A stretch of DNA of 64,000 bases from a virus. A program made the translations under genes and the position numbers. The stretch is taken from the IMG/VR virus record IMGVR_UViG_3300010883_000006, positions 42,992 to 106,991 of that record; one strand, 5' to 3'. Of the stretch, positions 18,770 through 27,780 are shown in pieces (within the stretch, counting starts at the first letter, position 1; every line of letters begins with the position of its first letter). The notes beneath the pieces are model-generated. The model was not told the origin of the DNA and did not search any database. It saw only the letters and a list, made by a program, of their open reading frames with translations.

Positions 18770-19636
18770 TTAAAATGGTAAATCTTCGTCTGTTGGTGTG
18801 TTAGCTTGTGGGTCAACAGTTGTTGAAGTTGTTGTTTGTGTCATTTGTATTGTTTCAACTGTACTATCACCAAACTGATACTTTTTAAGGTCGTTGTTCC
18901 ATCTTGGTGTCTCACCTTTTGATACAGCATCAAGATATTCTACCGGTTTTTGTGAATAAACGTCAGTCCAACCTTCTGCATTGTCTGTCCATTCTTTTAA
19001 CTTTTCTGTCTCTGTAGATAATGCACTTTGGTCATCTGCCATCACCATAGAAATTACTGTGTAGTTTCCTTTTCCGTTTGGTAGTGGTACTGATTTTAAC
19101 ATAAGGGTTAAATCTCTTCCTTCAGTAACATTAGTTATGTCACCTCTTTTTTGAAAGATAGGGATTATTTTATCTAAAGTTCCGTCACCTTTCCAGTTAT
19201 GTTTAAATCTCCAAAACTTAACACCATCCTCTTCTTTATCCCTATCAATTAGTTTAACGATATAAAACTTTTTCGAACGGTATTGTCTAGCTAGTTCTTT
19301 GTCTTTATCGTTACCAGTTAACCTTAGAGCATCTTCAACTTCATTAAGTGGGCTTCTTTCTCCTGTTGGAGAACCATCACCATTTTTACCTGGGTCCATT
19401 AACTTTACCCATTTACCGTCTACTTGTACTTCGTGGAAAAACACTTCTTTAAATGGAGAACTACCATCACTTGTAGGTAGAATCCTTATTGTTCTTTCAC
19501 CCTCTTTTTCACCTTTAGGTAAGAAAGTAGCAAAATATTTTTTTAATCTTTCCTCATTACTGATAAAAGGTTTGTCTGACGTACCATTTGATGTTTGTGT
19601 TTTTTCGTACTGTTTTAAGATTGCTTCTAAACTCAT
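18770..19636 (-). CDS. 32: Single-stranded DNA-binding protein, T4 gp32-like
   Basis: This 288-residue protein begins with a Lys/Asn-rich segment and a gp32-type core (RTIRILPTSDGSSPFKEVFFHEV, then FYIVKLIDRDKEEDGVKFWRFKHNWKG), and ends in an acidic tail finishing DEDLPF. T4 gp32 is 301 residues with a zinc site made by one His and three Cys; no Cys is present here, so that site is lost. The DEDLPF tip resembles bacterial SSB tails (DDDIPF), which dock partner proteins. It is first in the replication operon, after a rho-independent terminator and a 103-nt AT-rich gap that likely holds its promoter. Confidence 0.88.
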   Translation of the reverse strand: MSLEAILKQYEKTQTSNGTSDKPFISNEERLKKYFATFLPKGEKEGERTIRILPTSDGSSPFKEVFFHEVQVDGKWVKLMDPGKNGDGSPTGERSPLNEVEDALRLTGNDKDKELARQYRSKKFYIVKLIDRDKEEDGVKFWRFKHNWKGDGTLDKIIPIFQKRGDITNVTEGRDLTLMLKSVPLPNGKGNYTVISMVMADDQSALSTETEKLKEWTDNAEGWTDVYSQKPVEYLDAVSKGETPRWNNDLKKYQFGDSTVETIQMTQTTTSTTVDPQANTPTDEDLPF

Positions 19637-19680
19637 AATATTTTTTTTTTATTTTATAATTAATTTACATTAAAATATAA

Positions 19681-19716
19681 AACGAAAAAACGGGTAAGTC
19701 AATTGATTACCCGTTT
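19681..19716 (-). terminator. Rho-independent terminator after the 275-residue acidic protein gene
   Basis: A perfect 10-bp stem AAACGGGTAA / TTACCCGTTT (19688-19697 with 19707-19716) with a 9-nt loop is followed on the minus strand by a T-rich tract. It ends the tail/hub transcript and isolates the gp32 operon downstream. Confidence 0.85.
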
Positions 19717-19739
19717 AATTTATATTATTTATATTTTAA

Positions 19740-20567
19740 TTAAGATTTGTTCCCTAGTACACTGAATTTTTCGTCTTCAAGTTCCTCTTCATCGTCATCA
19801 TCATCAGCTAACCAACTATTCTTTATGTCGGCATCATTGTAATCACTAACATCGTCACTAGTTAAAACATATTCGTGTTTTTCTGGTTGTTTTTCTAACT
19901 CTTCACCTTTCTCATCCCAGAATTGTGATGGTGTTTGAGTAAATGGTCCACTATCTAAATACCTTAATTCTAATTTTTCTTGTGGGGTTTCTGGTTTTAA
20001 CTCTTCAAATTTATTTTCTAAACTATTCATCTGAGTAACTATTTTATCCATCCCACCTAGTTGAGTTTCTAGTGCGTCTAACTTACCAATTAAATCTTCA
20101 ATTCTTTTACTCTGAGAAGTTATCTCTTTTGATACCGTGTCAGCTTTTTCACCTGTTTCTTTAGTCATTGTAACAATATCAGTAACATCCAATTTCTCAA
20201 CATCCGATTCTTCAGTGTCCACATCTAAATCTAACTCATCATCACCTAAATCTAACTCATCATCACTACTTTCTAATTCATCATCACCACTTTCTAATTC
20301 ATCATCACCTAAATCTAACTCATCATCAGTACCTTCATCATCCAACTCTAGTTCAGCGTCGTCTGTTGTCTCCTCTTCTTGTTCTTCCATGTCTCTCTGA
20401 AACCTATTAAATTTTTCTAATCTGTCTGATTTTCCTTGTGTTTGAACAAATCCTGAAGAAGTAGCACCAAGTCCACCAACCGCATGTTGTTCTTCTAATG
20501 AATCTACATATCCATTAATATTAGCATAACGCTCTAACTCTTCTTGTATTAATTTGTTAACTCCCAT
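19740..20567 (-). CDS. Very acidic protein with heptad DDELDLG repeats and coiled coil
   Basis: This 275-residue protein has an N-terminal helix (MGVNKLIQEELERY) that resembles the leader peptides of enzymes elsewhere in the window. An acidic tract at about residues 75-120 has five 7-residue repeats of the type DDELDLG/DDELESG. A predicted coiled coil follows at about 130-190 (KRIEDLIGKLDALETQLGGMD), then an aromatic patch (SGPFTQTPSQFWDEKG) and a second Asp/Glu-rich tail. It is not a family I can name. High acidity with a coiled coil fits a scaffold, head-core or DNA-mimic role; none is proven. It follows the 68-residue gene by one base and ends at a terminator. Confidence 0.75.
   Translation of the reverse strand: MGVNKLIQEELERYANINGYVDSLEEQHAVGGLGATSSGFVQTQGKSDRLEKFNRFQRDMEEQEEETTDDAELELDDEGTDDELDLGDDELESGDDELESSDDELDLGDDELDLDVDTEESDVEKLDVTDIVTMTKETGEKADTVSKEITSQSKRIEDLIGKLDALETQLGGMDKIVTQMNSLENKFEELKPETPQEKLELRYLDSGPFTQTPSQFWDEKGEELEKQPEKHEYVLTSDDVSDYNDADIKNSWLADDDDDEEELEDEKFSVLGNKS
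20224..20328 (-). repeat. Five 21-bp tandem coding repeats (acidic heptads)
   Basis: Five consecutive 21-bp units, each containing TCTAAxTCATCATCA on the plus strand, encode the DDELxxx heptads of the acidic protein. Units 1, 2 and 5 are nearly identical and units 3 and 4 form a second subtype, suggesting slippage or unequal duplication. Confidence 0.9.
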
Positions 20568-20568
20568 C

Positions 20569-20775
20569 TTAATCCATTAATAGTGTTCTACCATCTTCAG
20601 TAATCATTTTTTTATTAACTCTTTCTATTAACCCGTCTTTTGTTTTAATAGTATAACATTCACCTGTTTTTAAATCACAAACTTCTTCATACCCTTCAGC
20701 TGACTCAGTTTTTGTTATTTTAGTTTTTGTTTGATTACCTAGGTACTTGTCTAATTTACCGTTTAAATTTTCCAT
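20569..20775 (-). CDS. Small hypothetical protein
   Basis: This 68-residue basic/acidic mixed protein has no named domain. It contains CDLKTGECYTIKTKDGLIERVNK, a beta-hairpin-like pattern with two Cys. It has its own TATTTATAA element 11 nt before the ATG and is one base from the acidic repeat protein gene, so both are probably expressed together late in infection. Function unknown. Confidence 0.65.
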   Translation of the reverse strand: MENLNGKLDKYLGNQTKTKITKTESAEGYEEVCDLKTGECYTIKTKDGLIERVNKKMITEDGRTLLMD

Positions 20776-20786
20776 AGTCTTTTTTA

Positions 20787-20795
20787 TTATAAATA
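20787..20795 (-). promoter_or_regulatory. Candidate late promoter element TATTTATAA
   Basis: Directional motif 11 nt before the ATG of the 68-residue gene, in the 50-nt gap after the hub gene. Same sequence and spacing as sites before tail genes. Confidence 0.45.
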
Positions 20796-20825
20796 TCTTA
20801 TAGTATAAGAAAGTTAACTATATTT

Positions 20826-23800
20826 CTAGTTACTATCAACATATTCCCCAACACCATCAAAATTATCCGTCCCACCATATGGACTAGGAACACTTGCTGG
20901 TTTTATTGCAGATAGAAACAAAGATGGTCTTAAGCTAACAAAACCGTCTCCTGGTTGAAAATCATCAAAGTTATTAGGGTCATACACAAGTGGAGCCACT
21001 AAAGGTTTTATTCTATCGTTTAATTTTTCATTTAGATTTTTACCAAGAGTACCAGTTAAAGCATTTTTCATTTTAAAACAAGGACATCTTTTGTTGGCAA
21101 ATTCATTATGACCATAAAAAATCATTCCCCAGTCTTGTGATGTTGGCCTTATTGGTACGTTGGTGTGGAACTTACCTATCATTTTAGGTCCAGCCGACCC
21201 ATTTACATATAAATCTACCTCTTGGGTCCCCATACTCTTTCTGACTTCCAATAAACCAAATTTAAATGCTAAGTACAAAATTAAATCCTCTAAAGAATCT
21301 TTTTGCATTAAGGTAGAGTACCCTCCGTTTGAATCTGAGTTGTAGGTTCCCATTTTTGAACAGTTGGCAACTATGGACACACCGACACTATAAGCATTTG
21401 CCCCTCTAGTGTGTGCTCCTTTATACTTTGTTGGTCTGGCTTCTAATATTGTCCCATCTGATGGGCTACCACCAGTCCCCCTAGAAATTAGATAATGGTA
21501 CCCTATACCAGAAAAATCTCTAGTTTTATGTTGTCTATTTATCTCACCCACTGGGTTATTACCATAATCAAGTCCAGCCGTAACGTGTATTATAATTGCT
21601 TTTACTTCTGATGGACCACTAAACTGAGGAGCTTTAGAAAACCCTTTTGTGTTTTGTTCATTACCTTCTGGATTAAACCCACCCTGGTTTAAGTTTTTTT
21701 CTTGGTTTTTTTGTTTTTCTCTTACTTTTTTAACAAATGACTTAGCTAATTTAGCTACAAAATTTTCTACATTAGGTAATCTGTGAAATGGTACTCTAAC
21801 ACCAGTAAAAGTTGTTGTCATTGTGTTAGGTTGTATTGTGTGTTCCACACCCTGTATAAGATATGGTCCGGTAAACATAGGGACGTTTCTTAATGAAAAA
21901 TACATAGTTGGTTGGATACAAACATTACCCATACAGGTAACTTTACAACTATAAGACCTGGTTCTGTATACATTAAATAAACTTAGACCTTGTGTGGAAA
22001 TACTTCTATCATTTGCACTTTGTGCTAGTTGTTCTTCTATAATAAAACTTTCAGCTGTTGGTTTTGTATCTGAGGTATCTAAGTTAATTCCTTTGAATAT
22101 GTTTTGATTCTCAATACCAAAGTCCACAGCAAAAGACATTACTTTATTACATTTTTTAGGGTCATTACAATTAGAAAATAGTGGGTTATCCGCTGTTCTT
22201 CCCATTAAAAAAGAATCACTATTATATCTATTAATTGGATTCTTTACGTCTGGTAGTGATGAAGTTTCACCAATATACTGACATAAGAATTTCGGTGATG
22301 AGTCTATGTAGTCCACTTCCAAATGGGTACCAAAAAGAGAATTAGCCTCTTCTGTTGTACTGTATTTAGAGTATTCTTGACCATCATTGGTCGAACCATA
22401 AAAATTAATGTAAGATGGTAATGGTAGAAAATTAAAGTTTTGATTATCTAGTATTGAACCTATTAAACCTAACAAATTTAAACTACCGTTTGCTGGGTTG
22501 GTTAGGGATTTAAACGCATCTAAACCTATAATTGCAGTATCACCAATGTCCCTATTAGCTATATCTAAAAATAAAAAATCTTCAAACAATAACTTTCTTT
22601 CTATTTCTTCACCAGAAATCCATTTATCGTTTATTACCCTAAAAGTATTATATAAATCTAATTTTAACTCATCACTTTGTATCGCTGAATCTTTTTTAAA
22701 GTCATCTACTTGTCCCGCGTCTGGTATTGTAGGTAGGTCTTGTTTTAAATCATAAAAAAGTTGATTTAAATGTTTAAATTGTCCATCATCTAACTTTTCT
22801 ACAATTTCAGTTTTTATTTTTTGTATAAAGTCGGCATTAAAATTACCAGTGGATGGTACTGGGGTAAAAGCGTTGGCAACATTTGTATAGTTTAAACTAT
22901 TGGCTGTCGAACCATTTTTTACTCTTTCTGTAACATATATCTTAATTATTTTTCTAAGTAATTTTATATTATCAACAGTAAAGTCTATATTCATTTCTCG
23001 GAAAAAATCAGTTATCTCAGAACCTTGGTCACTATATATTAAACTTAAGTGTTCTGGGTCACCTAATTGACCAACCTCTAGTTGTAGTGCTTTCCAAGCT
23101 GCCCCATTGTTTAATTGTGATGTGGCTAGTGGTATTTCTGGGGGTAAATTACTACTATATTCCCCAAAAGTGTAATAGTTTTGGTCACCAACAAATGTTC
23201 TTAATGCTTTAACATTAATATCTTTAGGGTTGTAGAAGTTAAAAGCTACAGACTCAGAAAGAAATAAAGCTAGTGTTCGGTTGGTTTTATTTAATTGTGC
23301 TTTGGCTAGATTATAACCAAATTGTGTGTCAGTATCCGCATCTTCAACATTACTTTGATTTACAGTCATAATGTTTCTCATAACCGATTGGAATGTTTTT
23401 AAATTAGTTTGACCTATTTTACTACCAGTTACATCCTCTGTTACCGTACCAGCACTAAAAGCATTTACTGTGGGGTTAAACTCTTCTTCTTTTTGTGAAA
23501 AGTTTAAAAAGTATTCTTCGAAACTATCTAGAATTTCAGGGGAAAAAACATCAAAAATTTCTTCAATTGTACTGTAGTCACCACCTGTTGATATGTGGAA
23601 TGCTCTTTGTTCTTTTTCTAGGTTATTTACTTTTTTAAGATATTGTCCTGGTGTTGGTTTACTTAATGGTGTATGTTCAAAATACCCGTAGTTTGACATA
23701 CCCCAACAAAATCTTGCGTTACCATTATGTGTAACAGGGTTATTTGTTAAATTAAAAGGGTCCACCTCAAAACTTAACTGTTCTTTTTTAATTGCAGCAC

Positions 23801-26800
23801 TAGGGTATAAAATATATTGTGATTCTGTGTACCCAGTAGTAAAAGCTTCTTTGCTAGTGTCGTAGTATGTATACCAGAATTGGCAATTAACATCTCCATT
23901 GGTTGGTGACTGTGGTGGTGAAATGTCTAAGTCGTCTGAGTGTTTAACATTTAAAGCGTCTATATTTATAAAATTATTTATTTCTGTACTTGTTAATGGT
24001 ACACCGGTTACTGGTACAGAATTATATAGTAATTCACTAGTAACAAAATAATGCATTAAATTATTTAGTTCTGGGTAGAACCCAACATTTATTTTTCTAA
24101 AATTACCCCCTATATTCCAATCTCCAGAAAAAATTATTTGACTGTAGTTCTCACCTATGTTAAGGTTGTATTGGTTGATTAGTCCACTGGTATCGTTAAA
24201 GTTTTTGTTAGCGTCAAAGTCAGTCCACACAGAATCTAAAATATCCACCCCAGTCTCAATAAAATTCTTATAACGATGCCAAATACTACCATATTTTAAA
24301 ATCCAAGCGTACGGTAATGGGTGGACTGCTGATAACTGGTTAAGTGTACTAAATACATAATCACCGAATTCAGGCATCTTAGCGTCGGGTTTTAATTGTT
24401 TAATTGTTAATTCCCTTAAACTCGCTAAAGGCAATGAATTTAAAAATAAGTATGAAGCTTTAGTATATGGGTTTGGTACTTTATTTATTTCGTTTAACAC
24501 ACCTTCCGACATAGCATTAGTAAAGTATGGTGTGTTTAACATAGAAGTTAATTGTCTATCAAATGTTTCACCATTTACATATGTTTCGGTATAATCTACA
24601 GTACCTTCAGTTAAAAATAGTCCGTTGTTTATGGACTTATGTTCTGCATTATTAGACTGATTGTATATTGTTTTTTCTCTTGTATTTATTTCTTCAAAAA
24701 AGTTTTTCCAACTGTTAGCGGTGTTTAATATATTTATAGTTCTTTTTTCTAAATAATCCCTATATGTCTCAATCATTGTACTAGTTGTCCACCAAGCGTC
24801 ACAGAAAAAATGTGGTGGTGTAATACAGATTGTATCTTCAACACCTTCTGCTGTGGACAATAATGAAGTAAATGATTTTATTGAGTCACCATAAACTAAA
24901 GAATTAGTTAAACTTATTAATTCTTGTCTAGAACTAATATATTTACCGTTAGCTAAGTTTATTTTTGTCCATGGACCGTATAGAATCTCACTTGTTGAAC
25001 TGTCAATTTCTTCACCTTGTGTTAGATTAAAATCAGCTAGAGGGTAGGTGTCTAATATGTTATCTGTTTCTGGTTGTGTTAATAAAGCCTCCTTCATTCT
25101 AACCACTTGGTCTTGTATGTCTAATTCTGTGGATTGGTATTGTGCGCTAACCAATAAAGAATAAGGGTATATTTTAAATCTACTATTATTTATTTTTTCT
25201 CTAACGTATGGGGTAACGTATTCGTCCCTCACTAATAGTTGGTAGTCCGTTAATGGTGCTATAGTTCTTAAATACAATAAGAAAGTATTGTAGTCCCATG
25301 TTTGGTTTTTTAGTAGTTCTTGTAAATCAAAAAATCCATTTGATTTTTCTAATATCGTTGCAGTTTCAAATTTAGCAATATTTTTTAATAGCAAGTCAGA
25401 TGTGTTCTGTTTGTATCTAAATTGTATTCCAGAAAAGAATCCGTGGATTGTAGACCTATCCCATATTTCATATGTAAAGTCCACTTCATTAGAATTTTGA
25501 TAACTGTTAGTCCCGAACACGTCAAATGATGTTGTTGGTACCCAATTCTCCCCTATCATAGACCCACCAAAATTAAAAGTATTTTGTCCAGTATCTTTAA
25601 TTGTTGAAGCTTTTAAGAATTCCTCCACAAATTCTACTTCAGGCCAAGATTCATTTTTATAGGCTTTAGTTTGTGATACAACTTTAACAGCTCCTGGATA
25701 TGTTGTAACAAAAGATGTACCACCATCATCATTTTCTTCTCTAACATAATAATGAGGCCAAGGATAAATAAAATTATCTTCTGGTAACTCAGAACTAGTA
25801 GCTCCTTTTCCACTTCCTTTTACAGCGTTTAATCTATCTGGATTATTTCTTTGACCCATAGAATTTAAATGAACATCATTAAGTAATCTAAGGAATGTGT
25901 CTGCATTAGCTATAACCATCCCCAGTAAATTTCTAACTGTTGGTCTAAACCCTAAACCTTGTTCACTTTCGATTACTTGGTTAACTAAATCTGTTAGGTT
26001 TTTTTCAACTGCTTGTCTTTTTTCGTTAAATTTAGTAAATATGTTACTTATCTTAGTTTCAAAAGAAGATGGTGTACCTTCAAATATAAACCACTCTAAC
26101 CCATTATTTTCCCTACCTTCTGGAGCAAGTGTGGTAAAGTCTTGATATCTTATATCTATGGGTATAGCTTTTGGTCCTGCTTTACCAAATGTAGGGTTTT
26201 CTGTTAATTGTTCATTATGTTCAGCTATTACCTTTTTTAGTTTATCTCTTCCTGCTTCACGTTTAGGTAGGTCGTCTTGGTAACTTTTTTTCCAACTATA
26301 TACGGTAATGTCTCTTACGTCGTCATGGTATTCGTTTAAACCCCCAACATCCATAAATGTCCTTCTCCAACCACCACTATCCATAACCTTAGCAGTGTAA
26401 GATTCCAATATTCTTTCATATTTGTCTATATCGTCTAAAGATTTTAAATTTTGTTTTTTTAATTCTTTTTCTATAGTTTCTTCTAGTGTTTTAGCTTTAC
26501 CAGCTAACTCTCTAAGTGTTAAGTGTGGTACTGAATCACCTAATAAATCATTTCTTTTATAGTTTTCGTAAACTTCGTTTAGGGTTTGCATCCCTTTTGT
26601 GGTTGTAAAACTATCTACATCATCATTTTCTACGTTTGTAACAGAGTAACTCCTAGCATACATGTATGGTGCATTAAGTAATTGTGAAACATTTATATCA
26701 GCTAATAGTGCTGCCACCCTACCAATAAAATCACAAGTAACGGTATAGTTACCAGTTTCAGGGTCAAAATTAGCGTTAAATTTTCTAAGCATTAGGTGGT

Positions 26801-27407
26801 ATTGTACCGCTTTACCATAATACCCTTTTAAAGTTAGTAAGAAAAGTGGGTATGGTAGATTAAAAAACACAGCATAAGCAGAATTGTTACCCTGTTCAAA
26901 TAGTGTTTTACCTCTAACGTCAATAAATGTCATATTTACTTGTGGTATGTATGACCTATCATAAGTAACACTTATATTAGATATACCAAAAGACTCACTA
27001 TCTAATCTGTTTTTAATACTTTCTGACGTATAGTCTAGTCCAGAAAATGGGTCTTTTTTTGTTGTAAACATCTTTTGGTTTACTGGACCTCCTTGGTTGG
27101 CACCACCCGTTTCAGTGTCTGTCCAATCAGATGTCATATAGTCCTTACCCCCTGGTTTTAAAAAATTAATCTTACCTTCGAACACATCAACTAAAGATTC
27201 TGTTTCCATACCAGAACCAGTAATAACTTTACTTCTAGGTACTACCCTAGCTTGTAAATTTGCGTATATTGTTAACTCCTCCTGATTAACTAGTCTATCT
27301 TGTGGGTTACCGTTATTATCCACTACCTTATTAGGGTCAACTAAAACTATATTGTTTTCAGCAAATTCGACAAGTATGTTGTCGCTATTATAAATTTCAT
27401 TAGCCAT
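20826..27407 (-). CDS. Giant baseplate hub/tail-lysin protein with C-terminal N-acetylmuramoyl-L-alanine amidase
   Basis: This protein has 2193 residues. The N-terminal part (about 100-260: ISNISVTYDRSYIPQVNMTF, then FFNLPYPLFLLTLKGYYGKAV) resembles hub or tube-adaptor proteins of T4-like phages. A long central region is unassigned. Residues about 1930-2110 form an Amidase_2/T7-lysozyme domain: IIIHVTAG (zinc His), GIGYHYLISRG (catalytic Tyr region), GAHTRGANAYSVGVSI, and GHNEFANKRC, in which His, Lys (+6) and Cys (+8) match the spacing of T7 lysozyme H122, K128 and C130. The lytic domain should cut peptidoglycan during tail penetration, replacing the muramidase of T4 gp5. A short Pro/Gly-rich tail follows. 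Located between gp53-like and the acidic protein gene. Confidence 0.87.
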   Translation of the reverse strand: MANEIYNSDNILVEFAENNIVLVDPNKVVDNNGNPQDRLVNQEELTIYANLQARVVPRSKVITGSGMETESLVDVFEGKINFLKPGGKDYMTSDWTDTETGGANQGGPVNQKMFTTKKDPFSGLDYTSESIKNRLDSESFGISNISVTYDRSYIPQVNMTFIDVRGKTLFEQGNNSAYAVFFNLPYPLFLLTLKGYYGKAVQYHLMLRKFNANFDPETGNYTVTCDFIGRVAALLADINVSQLLNAPYMYARSYSVTNVENDDVDSFTTTKGMQTLNEVYENYKRNDLLGDSVPHLTLRELAGKAKTLEETIEKELKKQNLKSLDDIDKYERILESYTAKVMDSGGWRRTFMDVGGLNEYHDDVRDITVYSWKKSYQDDLPKREAGRDKLKKVIAEHNEQLTENPTFGKAGPKAIPIDIRYQDFTTLAPEGRENNGLEWFIFEGTPSSFETKISNIFTKFNEKRQAVEKNLTDLVNQVIESEQGLGFRPTVRNLLGMVIANADTFLRLLNDVHLNSMGQRNNPDRLNAVKGSGKGATSSELPEDNFIYPWPHYYVREENDDGGTSFVTTYPGAVKVVSQTKAYKNESWPEVEFVEEFLKASTIKDTGQNTFNFGGSMIGENWVPTTSFDVFGTNSYQNSNEVDFTYEIWDRSTIHGFFSGIQFRYKQNTSDLLLKNIAKFETATILEKSNGFFDLQELLKNQTWDYNTFLLYLRTIAPLTDYQLLVRDEYVTPYVREKINNSRFKIYPYSLLVSAQYQSTELDIQDQVVRMKEALLTQPETDNILDTYPLADFNLTQGEEIDSSTSEILYGPWTKINLANGKYISSRQELISLTNSLVYGDSIKSFTSLLSTAEGVEDTICITPPHFFCDAWWTTSTMIETYRDYLEKRTINILNTANSWKNFFEEINTREKTIYNQSNNAEHKSINNGLFLTEGTVDYTETYVNGETFDRQLTSMLNTPYFTNAMSEGVLNEINKVPNPYTKASYLFLNSLPLASLRELTIKQLKPDAKMPEFGDYVFSTLNQLSAVHPLPYAWILKYGSIWHRYKNFIETGVDILDSVWTDFDANKNFNDTSGLINQYNLNIGENYSQIIFSGDWNIGGNFRKINVGFYPELNNLMHYFVTSELLYNSVPVTGVPLTSTEINNFINIDALNVKHSDDLDISPPQSPTNGDVNCQFWYTYYDTSKEAFTTGYTESQYILYPSAAIKKEQLSFEVDPFNLTNNPVTHNGNARFCWGMSNYGYFEHTPLSKPTPGQYLKKVNNLEKEQRAFHISTGGDYSTIEEIFDVFSPEILDSFEEYFLNFSQKEEEFNPTVNAFSAGTVTEDVTGSKIGQTNLKTFQSVMRNIMTVNQSNVEDADTDTQFGYNLAKAQLNKTNRTLALFLSESVAFNFYNPKDINVKALRTFVGDQNYYTFGEYSSNLPPEIPLATSQLNNGAAWKALQLEVGQLGDPEHLSLIYSDQGSEITDFFREMNIDFTVDNIKLLRKIIKIYVTERVKNGSTANSLNYTNVANAFTPVPSTGNFNADFIQKIKTEIVEKLDDGQFKHLNQLFYDLKQDLPTIPDAGQVDDFKKDSAIQSDELKLDLYNTFRVINDKWISGEEIERKLLFEDFLFLDIANRDIGDTAIIGLDAFKSLTNPANGSLNLLGLIGSILDNQNFNFLPLPSYINFYGSTNDGQEYSKYSTTEEANSLFGTHLEVDYIDSSPKFLCQYIGETSSLPDVKNPINRYNSDSFLMGRTADNPLFSNCNDPKKCNKVMSFAVDFGIENQNIFKGINLDTSDTKPTAESFIIEEQLAQSANDRSISTQGLSLFNVYRTRSYSCKVTCMGNVCIQPTMYFSLRNVPMFTGPYLIQGVEHTIQPNTMTTTFTGVRVPFHRLPNVENFVAKLAKSFVKKVREKQKNQEKNLNQGGFNPEGNEQNTKGFSKAPQFSGPSEVKAIIIHVTAGLDYGNNPVGEINRQHKTRDFSGIGYHYLISRGTGGSPSDGTILEARPTKYKGAHTRGANAYSVGVSIVANCSKMGTYNSDSNGGYSTLMQKDSLEDLILYLAFKFGLLEVRKSMGTQEVDLYVNGSAGPKMIGKFHTNVPIRPTSQDWGMIFYGHNEFANKRCPCFKMKNALTGTLGKNLNEKLNDRIKPLVAPLVYDPNNFDDFQPGDGFVSLRPSLFLSAIKPASVPSPYGGTDNFDGVGEYVDSN

Positions 27408-27416
27408 ATAGTTTTA

Positions 27417-27779
27417 CTAGTAGGTGTTTGTTGTGTTAGGGTTATTTAAGTCCTCATCGGATTTACCATAATAAAAATAATAATCATCAACAGATTGTTT
27501 ATACTGTTGTAACGAAGCTACTAAAGGATAAGGAACAGTCAATACTCTACCGTCTTTTATATTCCACTCTAACCCACCAGCGTCTGGGTTACCCTGTAGG
27601 ATTAGCCAACCAAAATATGGAGAACCATAATACTCTTGGCTTATTTTATCCAATCTAGATTTGCCCACCTTATAAATAACTTTTTTATCTGATGGTTTTG
27701 GGGTTATCCTTATAAACGGTACGCTTTTTGGTTTACCGTTTATAGTGAATTGTTGGTACCTATTATAGTAATCTGACAT
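27417..27779 (-). CDS. 53: Baseplate wedge protein gp53-like with LysM-like fold
   Basis: This 120-residue protein contains VGKSRLDKISQEYYGSPYFGWLILQGNPDAGGLEWNIKDGRVLTVPYP, the pattern of LysM-like baseplate proteins (T4 gp53, phage tail protein X): a short beta-alpha-alpha-beta module ending in a Pro-rich strand. In T4, gp53 joins wedges into the closed ring. It is shorter than T4 gp53 (196). It lies between two giant tail genes with 1-9 nt spacing. Confidence 0.8.
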   Translation of the reverse strand: MSDYYNRYQQFTINGKPKSVPFIRITPKPSDKKVIYKVGKSRLDKISQEYYGSPYFGWLILQGNPDAGGLEWNIKDGRVLTVPYPLVASLQQYKQSVDDYYFYYGKSDEDLNNPNTTNTY

Positions 27780-27780
27780 T

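Noticed and set aside
20224-20328. Regular 21-bp repeats as a possible CRISPR array or origin iterons
   Set aside because: There are no unique spacers; units are contiguous, in frame and encode acidic heptads inside an intact gene.
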